Source: Blautia glucerasea (GTDB lineage Bacteria > Bacillota > Clostridia > Lachnospirales > Lachnospiraceae). From it: 49,173 bases of DNA. The position numbers and the translations under genes are program-made. Under the pieces are notes generated by a model, which was given only the letters and a program-made list of their open reading frames with translations, made no database searches and was not told where the DNA came from. Shown here in pieces: positions 34,286-42,768 of the stretch (position 1 is its first letter; every line of letters starts with the position of its first letter). The stretch covers positions 1-49,173 of the forward strand of contig NZ_JAJBMO010000029.1 of NCBI RefSeq assembly GCF_020537505.1. Direction: 5' to 3'.

Positions 34286-35053
34286 TTATCTCTTTTTATA
34301 AATCAACAGCTCTGGATTTTCACCATCCTTCTCATATGTACATACCAGAATAAAATCCATACCTGCCAAAATACCGAAGCAGCTATCTTCTCCAAATTCA
34401 GACTCTAGTTGATTCCCCAGATAGGTTTTCTGATCATCAAGAAATTTCACTTTTTGTCCATTAGGCAGAGTATATTCCAGATTCACGTATTTCCCCACAA
34501 GTGCATTTAGCTTGTCTACCCTTGGAAGTCCGTCTATATGCAGATCATTTATTTCGTTTATCAATTTCTTCTTAAACTCTTCAAACTGCCCATTGTCACT
34601 AAGTTCATCATATCTTTTCCAGTAATCCAACTTTGGAAGCATTTCTTTCAAATAAGATCGTGCCTGTTCTTCGGTAAAGTTTTCATTTACCATATTCTTT
34701 ACACACACATTAATCAGTTCATCTATATTATTATATGTGTATGTTCCATCTGCATAGCACCACTTGCAATACTCCTCATTTAATGTACCATCTTTATCAC
34801 GTCCCAATATGGAATCATCATTAATTGGCATTCCACAGCACTGGCAGATCAGTTTTCTCGGTTCTCCCAAAAGAGTATTAATGGAGACATCAAATTCTTT
34901 TGATAAGAGCTTTAATGTATCAGTATTTGGAACTGTATCTCCATTTTCCCAACGTGATACCGCCTGCCTTGTTACCATAATTTTATCTGCCAGTTCGTCT
35001 TGCGACATTCCTCTTTCAGTACGAAGTTTCAAAATAATATTTTTTGTTTTCAT
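34286..35053 (-). CDS. XRE-family regulator with zinc-ribbon and effector domain
   Basis: 255 residues. An N-terminal Cro/C1 helix-turn-helix (about 8-60; MSQDELADKIMVTRQAVSRW) is followed by a zinc-ribbon segment with CQCCGMPI and CKWCY (about 68-103). A helical region with LKEMLPKLDYWKR comes next, and a C-terminal beta domain of about 80 residues (VNLEYTLPNGQKVKFLDD). The combination of HTH plus putative zinc ribbon is common in clostridia and often controls neighbouring transporter or detoxification genes. GGAGGT precedes the ATG at 35053. The gene downstream is the unknown protein of the chromate transporter set, about 120 bases away. Confidence 0.8.
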   Translation of the reverse strand: MKTKNIILKLRTERGMSQDELADKIMVTRQAVSRWENGDTVPNTDTLKLLSKEFDVSINTLLGEPRKLICQCCGMPINDDSILGRDKDGTLNEEYCKWCYADGTYTYNNIDELINVCVKNMVNENFTEEQARSYLKEMLPKLDYWKRYDELSDNGQFEEFKKKLINEINDLHIDGLPRVDKLNALVGKYVNLEYTLPNGQKVKFLDDQKTYLGNQLESEFGEDSCFGILAGMDFILVCTYEKDGENPELLIYKKR

Positions 35054-35211
35054 AGTGATTACCTCCATGACCCTATCATATAACCAAATCCATATTCTGA
35101 AAAGCAACTTGCTGTTGCCATACCTTAATACCTGCTCTCAGTCACATTTCCATTAGAATCTGTGATGCGCTCTATTATTTCTACTTTCTTGAATTCCACT
35201 CCTTGCTTTTA

Positions 35212-36330
35212 TTACGATATAAGATTGACCACAACATATTCTGAATGTTTTTCCGTTCTGATCGGATAACCCCAACCAGCAATTCCTGATGTTACAATCG
35301 CATTCAGATTTCCCTGTTTTTGTTCCCCGTAATTTAATTCATCAAAATGGAACAACGATGCAAACAATCCGACAGGCCAGATCTGTCCGGCATGTGTATG
35401 ACCGGATAAGATCATATCGCATCCTGTATTCTCTGCTTTCTTATACTCAGAAGGCTGATGATCCAGTACGATCCATTCCTGTTCTGGATTCAGTTCTTTT
35501 ACAAGACTGGAAATATCCTTTCTTTTCGCATTTCTATCTCCTCTATCTGCTCTTCCAATCAGTGCGATTTCCTGATTAATGACGGTTGTTTCATCTTCCA
35601 GAATCTGAATTCCCGCCTGTGTAATCGTATCTTCCATTTCTTCTGCGCTATAATTCGGCTTTGCAGCATAATTATTCTTGTCATGGTTTCCATAAACATA
35701 ATAAACGCCATATGTACTGTCAGCCTGTCCCAAAATGCGAAAGGCTGACTGCATCTGCTCTGATGTTGTGTTTTCATCTACAATATCTCCATCAAGAACA
35801 ACAATATCTGCCTGCTCTGCACTAATCCTGTTTACTACATTCTGCAGATTGTTATCATTCATGGAAACTCCGTAATGAAGATCAGACAAAAGCACAATCC
35901 TGTATCCTTCTTCACGAATATTCTTTTGAGTCTGCACATTGTACTCTGTTCTGACTACATGAAAGATATTATATCTTCCATACCCGATCAGAACTGCTGT
36001 CAGCAGTATTGCTATTACACCACTTCTGTATATTTTATTCCATAAACCAGTAAGCTGATTTTGCTTTTTCAATTTTTTTATAAGAAAAACAACTATATCC
36101 AGCAACAGCAAAAATACAGTAAAATGAAGCAGGATTATAAACCATATGCCATAAATCCTGACTGCGGGAATAATCAACAGCAGGGAAATAATTCCTGCAA
36201 AAATTCGCTGTCTTTTAAAGGAATATGCAGATAAGAAACATTTTACTGCTGCTTGCACTTTTCGATACAGATAAACTGTAACTGCTATCACACATAATAT
36301 CGGCAGTATCACCCAGGTTATCATTTGCAT
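35212..36330 (-). CDS. Membrane-anchored metallophosphoesterase
   Basis: 372 residues. Four hydrophobic helices (about 3-20, 43-60, 62-85 and 105-120) are followed by a calcineurin-like phosphoesterase domain. Metal-binding motifs in order: LLSDLHYG, VLDGDIVD, YGNHDKN and LSGHTHAGQIWP. The family (YkuE/YaeI-like) includes enzymes acting on UDP-sugar lipids or phospholipid derivatives at the membrane. Substrate and orientation cannot be read. AGGAAAA precedes the start at moderate distance; a second ATG two codons in is also possible. It seems monocistronic. Confidence 0.85.
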   Translation of the reverse strand: MQMITWVILPILCVIAVTVYLYRKVQAAVKCFLSAYSFKRQRIFAGIISLLLIIPAVRIYGIWFIILLHFTVFLLLLDIVVFLIKKLKKQNQLTGLWNKIYRSGVIAILLTAVLIGYGRYNIFHVVRTEYNVQTQKNIREEGYRIVLLSDLHYGVSMNDNNLQNVVNRISAEQADIVVLDGDIVDENTTSEQMQSAFRILGQADSTYGVYYVYGNHDKNNYAAKPNYSAEEMEDTITQAGIQILEDETTVINQEIALIGRADRGDRNAKRKDISSLVKELNPEQEWIVLDHQPSEYKKAENTGCDMILSGHTHAGQIWPVGLFASLFHFDELNYGEQKQGNLNAIVTSGIAGWGYPIRTEKHSEYVVVNLIS

Positions 36331-36434
36331 TTTTTACATTTTCCTAATCATAATACTATAATAATTCAATGAGCTTTCAAACATCAACTTTTCATATTTT
36401 ATTTATCCATAATCATCCAACAGTCAAAAAATGA

Positions 36435-37067
36435 CTATCTTATAAAATTCGTAAATACCATTGGTTCCTGTTTTGGCATAGAGATTCCCATCTTCAATGC
36501 AACATTTTTACAGTGCAGAAAAAACGCCATATTATTTCCAAGCACTCGCATTACCTGCATACCCTCTAAATCCTGTTTTATCTGCTCCGGAGTTACCCCA
36601 TGTACCATATTCCAGTATCTTGAAGTAATAATCGGCATCTGCATCAGACCGAAATATTTATTCATCTGATCCCAGGTTGCAGTAGTACCGGCTCTTCTTG
36701 CCGACATAACCGCCGCCGCTGGCTTCAGCAGAAAGCGATTTCCTCCTCCATTGAGATCAGTATAGAAAACTCTGTCCATAAACGAAGTAATGCCGCCGCT
36801 GGCCCCTCCCCAGTGTACAGGTGTCCCAAATACAAATCCTTCATAATCTCCGGCAATTTCCAGGAATTCATTTACACTGTCATGGAATACACATTTATTG
36901 TTTTTCATGCAAGACTTGCAGGCAATACAGCCTGACAATGGTTTCTTTCCGATCCAGAAGATATCGGTATCGATTCCCTGTTCATTTAATGCTTCTGATA
37001 CTTCACACAGTGCCGTATAAGTACATCCGTCCTTATGCGGGCTTCCATTTACAAGTAATACTTTCAT
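36435..37067 (-). CDS. Flavodoxin-fold NAD(P)H-dependent reductase with Cys cluster
   Basis: 210 residues. It is a paralogue of the protein at 16070-16636: LLVNGSPHKDGCTYTAL, ARRAGTTATWD, YWNMVHG and the same C-terminal TNFIR. Unlike that protein it keeps the insertion GCIACKSCMKNNKCVF, typical of iron-sulfur flavoproteins and able to bind a metal cluster. VFGTPVHWGGASGG is the second flavin loop. The ATG at 37067 has GAGG and matches the paralogue; ten more codons are open upstream. It follows the esterase gene at 37107 closely, so they are likely cotranscribed. Confidence 0.85.
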   Translation of the reverse strand: MKVLLVNGSPHKDGCTYTALCEVSEALNEQGIDTDIFWIGKKPLSGCIACKSCMKNNKCVFHDSVNEFLEIAGDYEGFVFGTPVHWGGASGGITSFMDRVFYTDLNGGGNRFLLKPAAAVMSARRAGTTATWDQMNKYFGLMQMPIITSRYWNMVHGVTPEQIKQDLEGMQVMRVLGNNMAFFLHCKNVALKMGISMPKQEPMVFTNFIR

Positions 37068-37106
37068 TTTCTTTTTCCTCTTTTCTGTATCATTCATACA
37101 TTTTCT

Positions 37107-37976
37107 TTATTTTCCAAAAAGCCATCCCATAACAGCATCGTCTTCTACAAATAATCCGCCGCCCTGTCCGTGCTGATTGGTAACACCCTGGTCACTGAAA
37201 TAGGAATCATCCTTGACATCCAGTACAAGCAAGTCATCAATCTCCTCATCGGACAGACCTTCCTTCTGATATAATTCACGCAAATTATTATAAGCATCTT
37301 CTGACGGCTCAGAACCATAATATTCATCATGTGCCCCAACTACAAAATATACAGGTGTCTTTGCCTGTACCACTGGTTCGTATGCACCATCCCATTGGGA
37401 ACTGCATTGTAAATAAGCAGTATATAAATCAGGTCTCATTCCCACTACAAGTGACATGGTCTCACCGCCACCAGAATACCCTTCTGCATATACTTTTGAC
37501 TTGTCAATATTATAAGCAGAAAGAAAATATTCTGTTAAAGCAATGGTCTGTCTCGCAGAAGTTTCTCCCCAGTCATTCAGCTGAGGTGCAACAATAATCA
37601 TTTCCGGATTATATTCCTGAGCTGCGAAACCAAACTCTTCTGCTTTTATATTTACCCCTACGCCTTGAAAGTACAATCCTTCATAACCTGGAAGTGTAAA
37701 GAATAAAGCATATGGCTTACTTCCATCATAACTATCCGGGATATAGACATTATAATGAATATCTCCCTCTTCACTTGAATGCAGGACATTATCCAGCAGA
37801 AAACCTTTGTATGTATCTGTACCTGCTGTAACTTTATCTGAATCGGGTGCTTCGTTGTCTGGCTCCTGTTGATCATCCTGGATTACACTGCTGTCTGCCT
37901 GCACAAACCATGCATTTGCAGTGATTCCAAGTATTGCAGATAACAGAACTACTGCCATTTGTTTTTTATTTTTCAT
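37107..37976 (-). CDS. Secreted alpha/beta hydrolase (esterase-like)
   Basis: 289 residues. A signal peptide (1-27, ending WFVQADSS) without a lipobox is followed by an alpha/beta-hydrolase fold. The oxyanion region is ALFFTLPGYEG, and the nucleophile elbow is AEGYSGGGETMS with Ser in G-x-S-x-G. An acidic residue is likely in VVGAHDEYYG, and the His probably lies in NQHGQGG near the C-terminus. It resembles prolyl-oligopeptidase/PHB-depolymerase-like esterases often found in gut Firmicutes next to flavodoxin and aldo/keto reductase genes. The substrate is unknown. It begins a two-gene unit with the flavin reductase. Confidence 0.8.
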   Translation of the reverse strand: MKNKKQMAVVLLSAILGITANAWFVQADSSVIQDDQQEPDNEAPDSDKVTAGTDTYKGFLLDNVLHSSEEGDIHYNVYIPDSYDGSKPYALFFTLPGYEGLYFQGVGVNIKAEEFGFAAQEYNPEMIIVAPQLNDWGETSARQTIALTEYFLSAYNIDKSKVYAEGYSGGGETMSLVVGMRPDLYTAYLQCSSQWDGAYEPVVQAKTPVYFVVGAHDEYYGSEPSEDAYNNLRELYQKEGLSDEEIDDLLVLDVKDDSYFSDQGVTNQHGQGGGLFVEDDAVMGWLFGK

Positions 37977-38008
37977 AGTGTGATCATCTCCTGTCAGTTA
38001 TATGTAAA

Positions 38009-38039
38009 CACCCGAACATCTTTTTCAGACGTTCGGGTG
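38009..38039 (-). terminator. Terminator of the aldo/keto reductase unit
   Basis: CACCCGAAC-GTC ... GAT-GTTCGGGTG, then TTT on the minus strand, six bases past the stop at 38045. The T-tract is short. Confidence 0.7.
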
Positions 38040-38044
38040 GAATA

Positions 38045-39043
38045 TTATTTTTTGACTATTGAACCACCAAATACCTGAGACATCGGAATATGTTCAAGCA
38101 TATCATCAATTTCTGTGACTTCTTCTACTGACAGATGAATGGATTCTGCCTGAATATTTTCTGTCAGACGTTTCAGATTTCTTGTTCCTGGAATTGGTAC
38201 AAGAAACGGATTTTTTGCCAGCATCCACGCCAGAGAAATCTGAGCCGGAGTAGCATTTTTTTCTGCTGCTATAATTTTCAACCATTCTATAAGCTTCTGA
38301 TTTTCTACAATTCCTGCGGAAGAAAACTGCGGCATAATGCTTCTGTAATCTGTACTCTTTTCAAAAGTAGAATACTCATCATATCTGCAGGTCAGAAAAC
38401 CATTTGCCAATGGAGAAAAAGCCACGAAACCAATCTGTAATTCTTTCAGTACCGGAAACAATGATTCGTAATTTCTGTACATCATAGAATAACGATTCTG
38501 TACCGCTGTAAGCGGGCAGACTTTGTGCGCTCTTCGAATGATTTCCTCTGTAGCTTCTGAAATTCCCCAGTGTGTGATCTTTCCCTGATCGATCAGTTCT
38601 TTCATTACACCTGCTGTTTCTTCGATAGGAATTGTTGGATCCACACGATGGATATAATAGAGATCCAGATGATTCATCTGAAGTCTCTGTAAAGAATCTT
38701 CTACGGATTTTTTTAGCACTTCCGGTCGGCTGTCTGGAACCAGATTTTTGTTTACAACTGTTGAATTTTCGTCAAAATGCAAACCACCTTTAGTAGCAAT
38801 TTTAATCTGATTTCGATACGGTTTCAGGATTTCTCCCAAAAGTGTTTCATTATGATGCGGATTTTCGGCAGTACCATACACTTCTGCGGTATCAAACATT
38901 GTATATCCTAAATCGACAGCTTTTGCAAGAAGATTCTTCGCTTCAGTTTTATCTGATGGTCTTCCATAAGCATGACTCATCCCCATACAGCCAAGCCCGA
39001 TGGAAGATACCTCTAAATCCCTTCCTAAAATTCTTTTACTCAT
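38045..39043 (-). CDS. Aldo/keto reductase
   Basis: 332 residues, TIM-barrel oxidoreductase of the Tas/YakC type. The catalytic tetrad is recognisable: Asp and Tyr in MFDTAEVYG, Lys in KIATKGG, and His in LYYIHRVDP. The NADPH-binding C-terminal loop includes PIPGTRNLKRLTEN. It reduces aldehydes or ketones in the cytoplasm. AAGGGG precedes the ATG. It follows the secreted flavodoxin gene by about 50 bases on the same strand, so the two likely share the element at 39845-39920 as their control region. Confidence 0.92.
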   Translation of the reverse strand: MSKRILGRDLEVSSIGLGCMGMSHAYGRPSDKTEAKNLLAKAVDLGYTMFDTAEVYGTAENPHHNETLLGEILKPYRNQIKIATKGGLHFDENSTVVNKNLVPDSRPEVLKKSVEDSLQRLQMNHLDLYYIHRVDPTIPIEETAGVMKELIDQGKITHWGISEATEEIIRRAHKVCPLTAVQNRYSMMYRNYESLFPVLKELQIGFVAFSPLANGFLTCRYDEYSTFEKSTDYRSIMPQFSSAGIVENQKLIEWLKIIAAEKNATPAQISLAWMLAKNPFLVPIPGTRNLKRLTENIQAESIHLSVEEVTEIDDMLEHIPMSQVFGGSIVKK

Positions 39044-39095
39044 GTCTGTTCCCCTTAAAATTATTTATTTGCGAAACTTCTTACTGTTCTGACCT

Positions 39096-39761
39096 CTATT
39101 CCTCTGATAGATCAAGACTTTTTGCCCAGTCTGTTACATCCTGTACACTGTCAGCTACCTTGTCTCTGGAAATACTTAAGCCCTCATCACTGATGTTGGC
39201 ATCTGGCTGAAGTTCTTTTATTTCTTCAATTGTGTTGGAGAATCCGCTTCCTCCGTGTGAATTAAAAGGAATAATTGTTTTTCCTGAAAAATCATATTCT
39301 TCAAGGAAAGTGAAAAGTGGCTGCGGCATATCTCCCCACCAGTTCGGATACCCCAGAAGAATTGTGTCATACTGTTCCGGATTTTCAATATGAGTTGCTA
39401 ATTCAGGACGTGCATTTTCATCCTGTTCTTCTGCTGCCTGATCTACAAGTGGCTCATGATCCAACGGATATGCTTCTTTGGTTTCAATCCGGAACAGATC
39501 TCCGCCAATGGCATCCTGTATGGTCAACGCCATATATTCCATATTTCCCAGAACCTCTTCATCTTTTACTACTACGCTTGCACCGGAATCTGCGTCAATA
39601 CCATTGGTGTCGATATCCTCCGGGACAGTAAAATATGCGATTAAAATATTGCTGTTTTCGTTTTCTTCTTTTACAGATGTATCTGCTGCATTAACAAAAT
39701 ACCCTGACATAGTAAAAATCATTAATCCAGTTAAAAATATCACCGCTGTTTTTTTCTTCAT
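39096..39761 (-). CDS. Secreted flavodoxin-like protein
   Basis: 221 residues. A signal peptide (about 1-26, ending NAADTS) precedes a Flavodoxin_4-type domain with NILIAYFTVPED, YDTILLGYPNWWGDMPQP and IIPFNSHGGSGFSN. Export of a flavodoxin is unusual in general but seen in gut Lachnospiraceae, perhaps for extracytoplasmic electron transfer. The ATG at 39761 lies nine bases after AAGGAG; the ATG two codons earlier is too close. A headless relative lies 660 bases upstream (40421-40689). The element upstream (39845-39920) is shared with that relative. Confidence 0.85.
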   Translation of the reverse strand: MKKKTAVIFLTGLMIFTMSGYFVNAADTSVKEENENSNILIAYFTVPEDIDTNGIDADSGASVVVKDEEVLGNMEYMALTIQDAIGGDLFRIETKEAYPLDHEPLVDQAAEEQDENARPELATHIENPEQYDTILLGYPNWWGDMPQPLFTFLEEYDFSGKTIIPFNSHGGSGFSNTIEEIKELQPDANISDEGLSISRDKVADSVQDVTDWAKSLDLSEE

Positions 39762-39844
39762 CGGCATTCACTCCTTATGCTTTTGATTCATATCCTCTGG
39801 TTCAGTTGTACAATCCCAGAATTATAAAGTTTCAACATGACTAT

Positions 39845-39920
39845 ATTATAAAAAAATCAAAGTTTCCTGAGAAGTTCCGATTTTTTATAAAGTGTTTACC
39901 TTAGGGTTATAACTTCTGAT
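39845..39920 (-). promoter_or_regulatory. Upstream element of the flavodoxin operon, copy 1
   Basis: Shares with 40834-40906 the block ATTATAAAAAAATC-(A/G)-AAG--TCCTGAGAAGTTCCGATTTTTTAT, followed by CCTTA-nn-GTTATAACT. It contains a weak dyad (ATCGGAA ... TTxGAT), the CCTTA.GGTTATAAC part that resembles a MerR-type site, and TATAAT on the minus strand. It is 85 bases before the secreted flavodoxin gene, so it is a probable regulated promoter. Confidence 0.5.
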
Positions 39921-39959
39921 TTTGCAAAAGTAATGTGCTGATCATCTATATGCCACATA

Positions 39960-40139
39960 TCATCTTACTTTAAAACCTGTGGTCACAAGTTGTTCAACCA
40001 ATGCCCACAGTTCATTAGAAGTCTCCATGGTCATCGGCTGATATCCAGGTACACTTTTGAAAGCAATACAGTTTCCTGCTTTTGAAACCCATAAAATATT
40101 ATCGTCTTTTCCTATCTGTGTTTTCACTTGTTTTTTCAT
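39960..40139 (-). CDS. Small 59-residue protein, function unknown
   Basis: Not recognised. Translates as MKKQVKTQIGKDDNILWVSK..., continues with CIAFKSVPGYQ and ELWALVEQLVTTG, and ends FKVR. It is basic at the start, with a pattern of two beta strands and one helix and no membrane segment. AAGGT lies a few bases before the ATG, which is weak. It sits between the flavodoxin promoter and a truncated acyltransferase gene on the same strand. The complete start-to-stop frame and protein-like composition make it a fair candidate. Confidence 0.45.
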   Translation of the reverse strand: MKKQVKTQIGKDDNILWVSKAGNCIAFKSVPGYQPMTMETSNELWALVEQLVTTGFKVR

Positions 40140-40170
40140 CTGACCTTACCTCTATTCACCGTTTTTTTAT

Positions 40171-40356
40171 TTAACCAGTGCAAATATTATTCCAGCAAAT
40201 TGCCTGCTGCCAGATATGAATGCTTTTTTCTTCATACCAGTGACTGTTTATATTCCAGATTTCATTTACATCATATAAAAAATGAAATGCCACCATATTT
40301 ACAATCGCCAATCCACGAATTCCATCGATCAGCAGATATCTCTTTTGCTCTTTCAT
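40171..40356 (-). pseudogene. Truncated DUF1624/HGSNAT-type membrane acyltransferase
   Basis: Only the N-terminal 56 or so residues remain: KRYLLIDGIRGLAIVNMVAF, then HFLYDV and a second-helix start HIWQQAICW. These are typical of the heparan-alpha-glucosaminide N-acetyltransferase-like family (usually well over 200 residues with several helices). The frame then ends with NNICTG and a stop. No continuation was found downstream, where the 59-residue frame begins. It is a deletion remnant. Confidence 0.7.
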
Positions 40357-40420
40357 ATATTTTATTTATCTGCGGTTAAGTGGTTCTGAAAGTGTTTGCT
40401 GTCAAATGTGTTGTCTCGTT

Positions 40421-40689
40421 TTAGTTTTCTACAGAAGAAATTCCAAGATCACTGATCCAGTCTTTCACTTCGTCTTCAGAAATTCCTCTGTCTAATCTCT
40501 TGCCTTCCAACCAGTTTCCGGTTCCGGCCATCTCTTCGAGGAGATTTCCACTGTCGCCGATGCCGGAAGAAGCTGCTGTACAGAATGGGATTACCGCTTT
40601 TCCTGTAAAGTCATTTGCTTCTACAAATCCGTCTACCGGCCATGCTGCGATTCCCCACCAGATTGGATAGTAAAATGTAGCCAGTTCCC
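40421..40689 (-). pseudogene. Headless flavodoxin fragment
   Basis: About 89 codons without a start: LATFYYPIWWGIAAWPVDGF, then TGKAVIPFCTAASSGIGDSG, and the C-terminus DWISDLGISSVEN with stop at 40421. This is the second half of a Flavodoxin_4 protein related to that at 39096-39761. The FMN-binding N-terminal half is gone. Between it and the upstream element at 40834-40906 lie about 145 bases with no recognised flavodoxin sequence, so the 5' part was deleted or replaced. Confidence 0.75.
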
Positions 40690-40833
40690 CTCATGCCTTG
40701 ATTTTACTGGGCTTAACGGCATACAAAACTGTGTTTTGTGTTGCACTTTCTGCTTGATCTGACAGGTACTGTAATTTGGGTTTCCTGGACTGTCTGGGTA
40801 AGTACCTAATTTCCAATCTCTTGTTGCAACTAC

Positions 40834-40906
40834 ATTATAAAAAAATCGAAGCCTCCTGAGAAGTTCCGATTTTTTATTGAGTATGAACCTTATAGTTATA
40901 ACTGAT
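40834..40906 (-). promoter_or_regulatory. Upstream element, copy 2 (flavodoxin fragment)
   Basis: Second copy of the element at 39845-39920, same orientation, standing before the headless flavodoxin. The dyad is better here (AAAAAATCGGAA ... TTCGATTTTTT), so it could also act as a terminator for the cargo gene ending at 40927. Confidence 0.5.
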
Positions 40907-40926
40907 ATTTTAATTTTTAAAAATAA

Positions 40927-41796
40927 TTAATTTGTTATACTAGAACTTTCTATAGGAATCCACTTTACTCCCCTCCGCTGAAAATCCCATATTTTACGTA
41001 TATTTTCCTTCGGAACATTATAATCACGTTTCAGAAAAATTATTGGATTATACATCGGAAGAAACGGTTTTTGTTCCATTGCAGCATACGATAATGCATT
41101 AATTACATATCTCAATAATATTTCTGTTTTTCTCATTGAATCTATATCATCAGAAAATCCTTCCAAATCTACCTTATCTATAGGTACTTCAAAAGAAACA
41201 TAATAGTTCTGGCATTTGTCACAATAGTCATTTGCAATATTGTGGTTACTGTAATAAATAGACAAACTTTTTAAAAATTCTGGTGATCCAAGCCAACCGC
41301 TTATGGCATCCTCTTCAAATTCATTAACAAAAAGATAGCCATTAATATTGTAATCATTCAAAGTCTTTTCGCCACCAAGTCTCATATCTAAATTTGTTCC
41401 CAATTTATGTTTAACTTCAACAATTACATCATTTTTATACATTGTAATTTGTTTTTGATCAAATGAAAATGTAAATCCCCATTTTTTTAAATAATCAGAT
41501 AATGCTGTTTTCTGTGTTAACGCATAAGATAAAGTTAGTAACCCTTCATCCCATATAGTTTTTTCATTTTCTCTAGGGGTAATATGATTTACAATTAAAG
41601 AGTCAATTTGATTTAGAGTTTTACCTTGTATCAGTTCATCTATATTCAATTGTTCAATACCATTTTCATCATAATTACAATCTACTATATTGTCTGCATT
41701 TTCTTTTATAAATTTTTTTACCACTTCAATATCAGTTCCGACTATTTCTGAAACTGATTTATACATTTCATTTTTTCCCAAAGTATTTAAGTACAT
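40927..41796 (-). CDS. Cargo protein B, paralogue of protein A; ADP-ribosyltransferase-like, possibly degenerate
   Basis: 289 residues, no known name. Aligns along its length with the protein of the next gene upstream: VNHITPRENEKTIWDEGLLT (70-89) against AFHVTSTSNQCEDIKKYGLH, then SDYLKKWGFTF, YNINGYLF (149-156) against FQINAFLF, and PEFLKSLS. H-x-T followed by N...I...G-L is the pattern of the first strand and helix of DarT/PARP-type ART folds. Near the C-terminus, where the paralogue has Glu249, this protein has Asn250 (YNPIIFLKRD...VPKENI). A CxxC (YCDKCQ) is also present. The start overlaps the end of gene A by 29 bases, with GGAG five to six bases upstream. Very AT-rich. Confidence 0.65.
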   Translation of the reverse strand: MYLNTLGKNEMYKSVSEIVGTDIEVVKKFIKENADNIVDCNYDENGIEQLNIDELIQGKTLNQIDSLIVNHITPRENEKTIWDEGLLTLSYALTQKTALSDYLKKWGFTFSFDQKQITMYKNDVIVEVKHKLGTNLDMRLGGEKTLNDYNINGYLFVNEFEEDAISGWLGSPEFLKSLSIYYSNHNIANDYCDKCQNYYVSFEVPIDKVDLEGFSDDIDSMRKTEILLRYVINALSYAAMEQKPFLPMYNPIIFLKRDYNVPKENIRKIWDFQRRGVKWIPIESSSITN

Positions 41797-42625
41797 TTTT
41801 TCTCCATTCCTCAGCAGGTATATATTCTATGATATTCTCACCAGACACTACTGTATCTGGAGCCATATATGCATAAATTTCTGAACTTGATCTTGAAAAC
41901 ATACTTTCTATAGATCTCGAAATAAGAAGTTTTCTTAATCTTTTCCAATTATCTTGTCTATCATTCTCGTATTCCATTTCACTGTCATAAAAAGTAAAAT
42001 ATGTAAAATCTTTTATTTTAGCCTTATATTTTACAACATATGGTTCACACATACTTTTCCATTTTATATAAAGTTCATTCGTTTTATCATTTAAAGAAGA
42101 CAGTGAAAAAATAAATTCTGGTACTTCATGGATAGTTGAATAATTATAGATATCTTCACAAAACAGAAATGCATTAATCTGAAAATCATAATATATTTTA
42201 TGCCCTATATTATGTAGCTTTTCGTTTCTCTTGGAAATTACATCTAAATTTTTATATTTTTCATAATCTATGTCATAAGCCACATCGCCTATATACATTA
42301 CTTTGCTTTTGATATCAAATTTTACATTATTTTCTTTTAAAAATCTATTTAAATCAGTGTCATTATTGAGTACCCATTGAAGATTATGTAATCCATATTT
42401 TTTTATATCTTCACATTGATTACTGGTGCTTGTTACATGAAATGCTACAAGCTCTAAATTTTCTATATCAATATTATTTATTATAGAGCTATATTTTTCA
42501 AAAAATTCTTCAAAATCATTATGACAGTTTATAATATATTCTTCTATAAACTCTCCACTTTGCATTTGCAATAATTCATGCAACCAATAATAGGATGCAT
42601 CTGGATTTGTAATGTCATAATACAT
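41768..42625 (-). CDS. Cargo protein A, putative ADP-ribosyltransferase-fold effector
   Basis: 285 residues from ATG 42625 (AAGGGG upstream); the open frame extends 47 codons further without a better start. No signal peptide or membrane helix. Motif 1 is LVAFHVTSTSN...IKKYGL (His63, Thr65), like the H-x-T-N-...-I-...-G-L start of DarT/PARP-like ADP-ribosyltransferases. FQINAFLF is at 148-155. A C-terminal EIYAYMAPDTVVSGENIIEY (Glu249 onwards) resembles the Glu-strand/V-P-x-x-I ending of such folds. Family assignment is by eye and tentative. It is the first cargo gene after tnpC, with base composition far below its neighbours in GC, and overlaps gene B. Toxin, defence or regulatory roles are possible. 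Confidence 0.65.
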   Translation of the reverse strand: MYYDITNPDASYYWLHELLQMQSGEFIEEYIINCHNDFEEFFEKYSSIINNIDIENLELVAFHVTSTSNQCEDIKKYGLHNLQWVLNNDTDLNRFLKENNVKFDIKSKVMYIGDVAYDIDYEKYKNLDVISKRNEKLHNIGHKIYYDFQINAFLFCEDIYNYSTIHEVPEFIFSLSSLNDKTNELYIKWKSMCEPYVVKYKAKIKDFTYFTFYDSEMEYENDRQDNWKRLRKLLISRSIESMFSRSSSEIYAYMAPDTVVSGENIIEYIPAEEWRKNVLKYFGKK

Positions 42626-42768
42626 GGTGTTCCCCTTCTTCAACAAATTTATCAAAAATTCCATAATTAGTATAGCATATACCCATCCTATTTGCATTTT
42701 ATATATTTTGTTTTCAACGATGAAGAGATATGTCCGCACACATCTCTTACATCTTATCATTTTCAATG

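Noticed and set aside
36415..36440. Short AGTCA-TTTTT-TGACT stem after the flavin reductase gene
   Set aside because: Five base pairs and no adequate T-tract are too weak for a terminator call.
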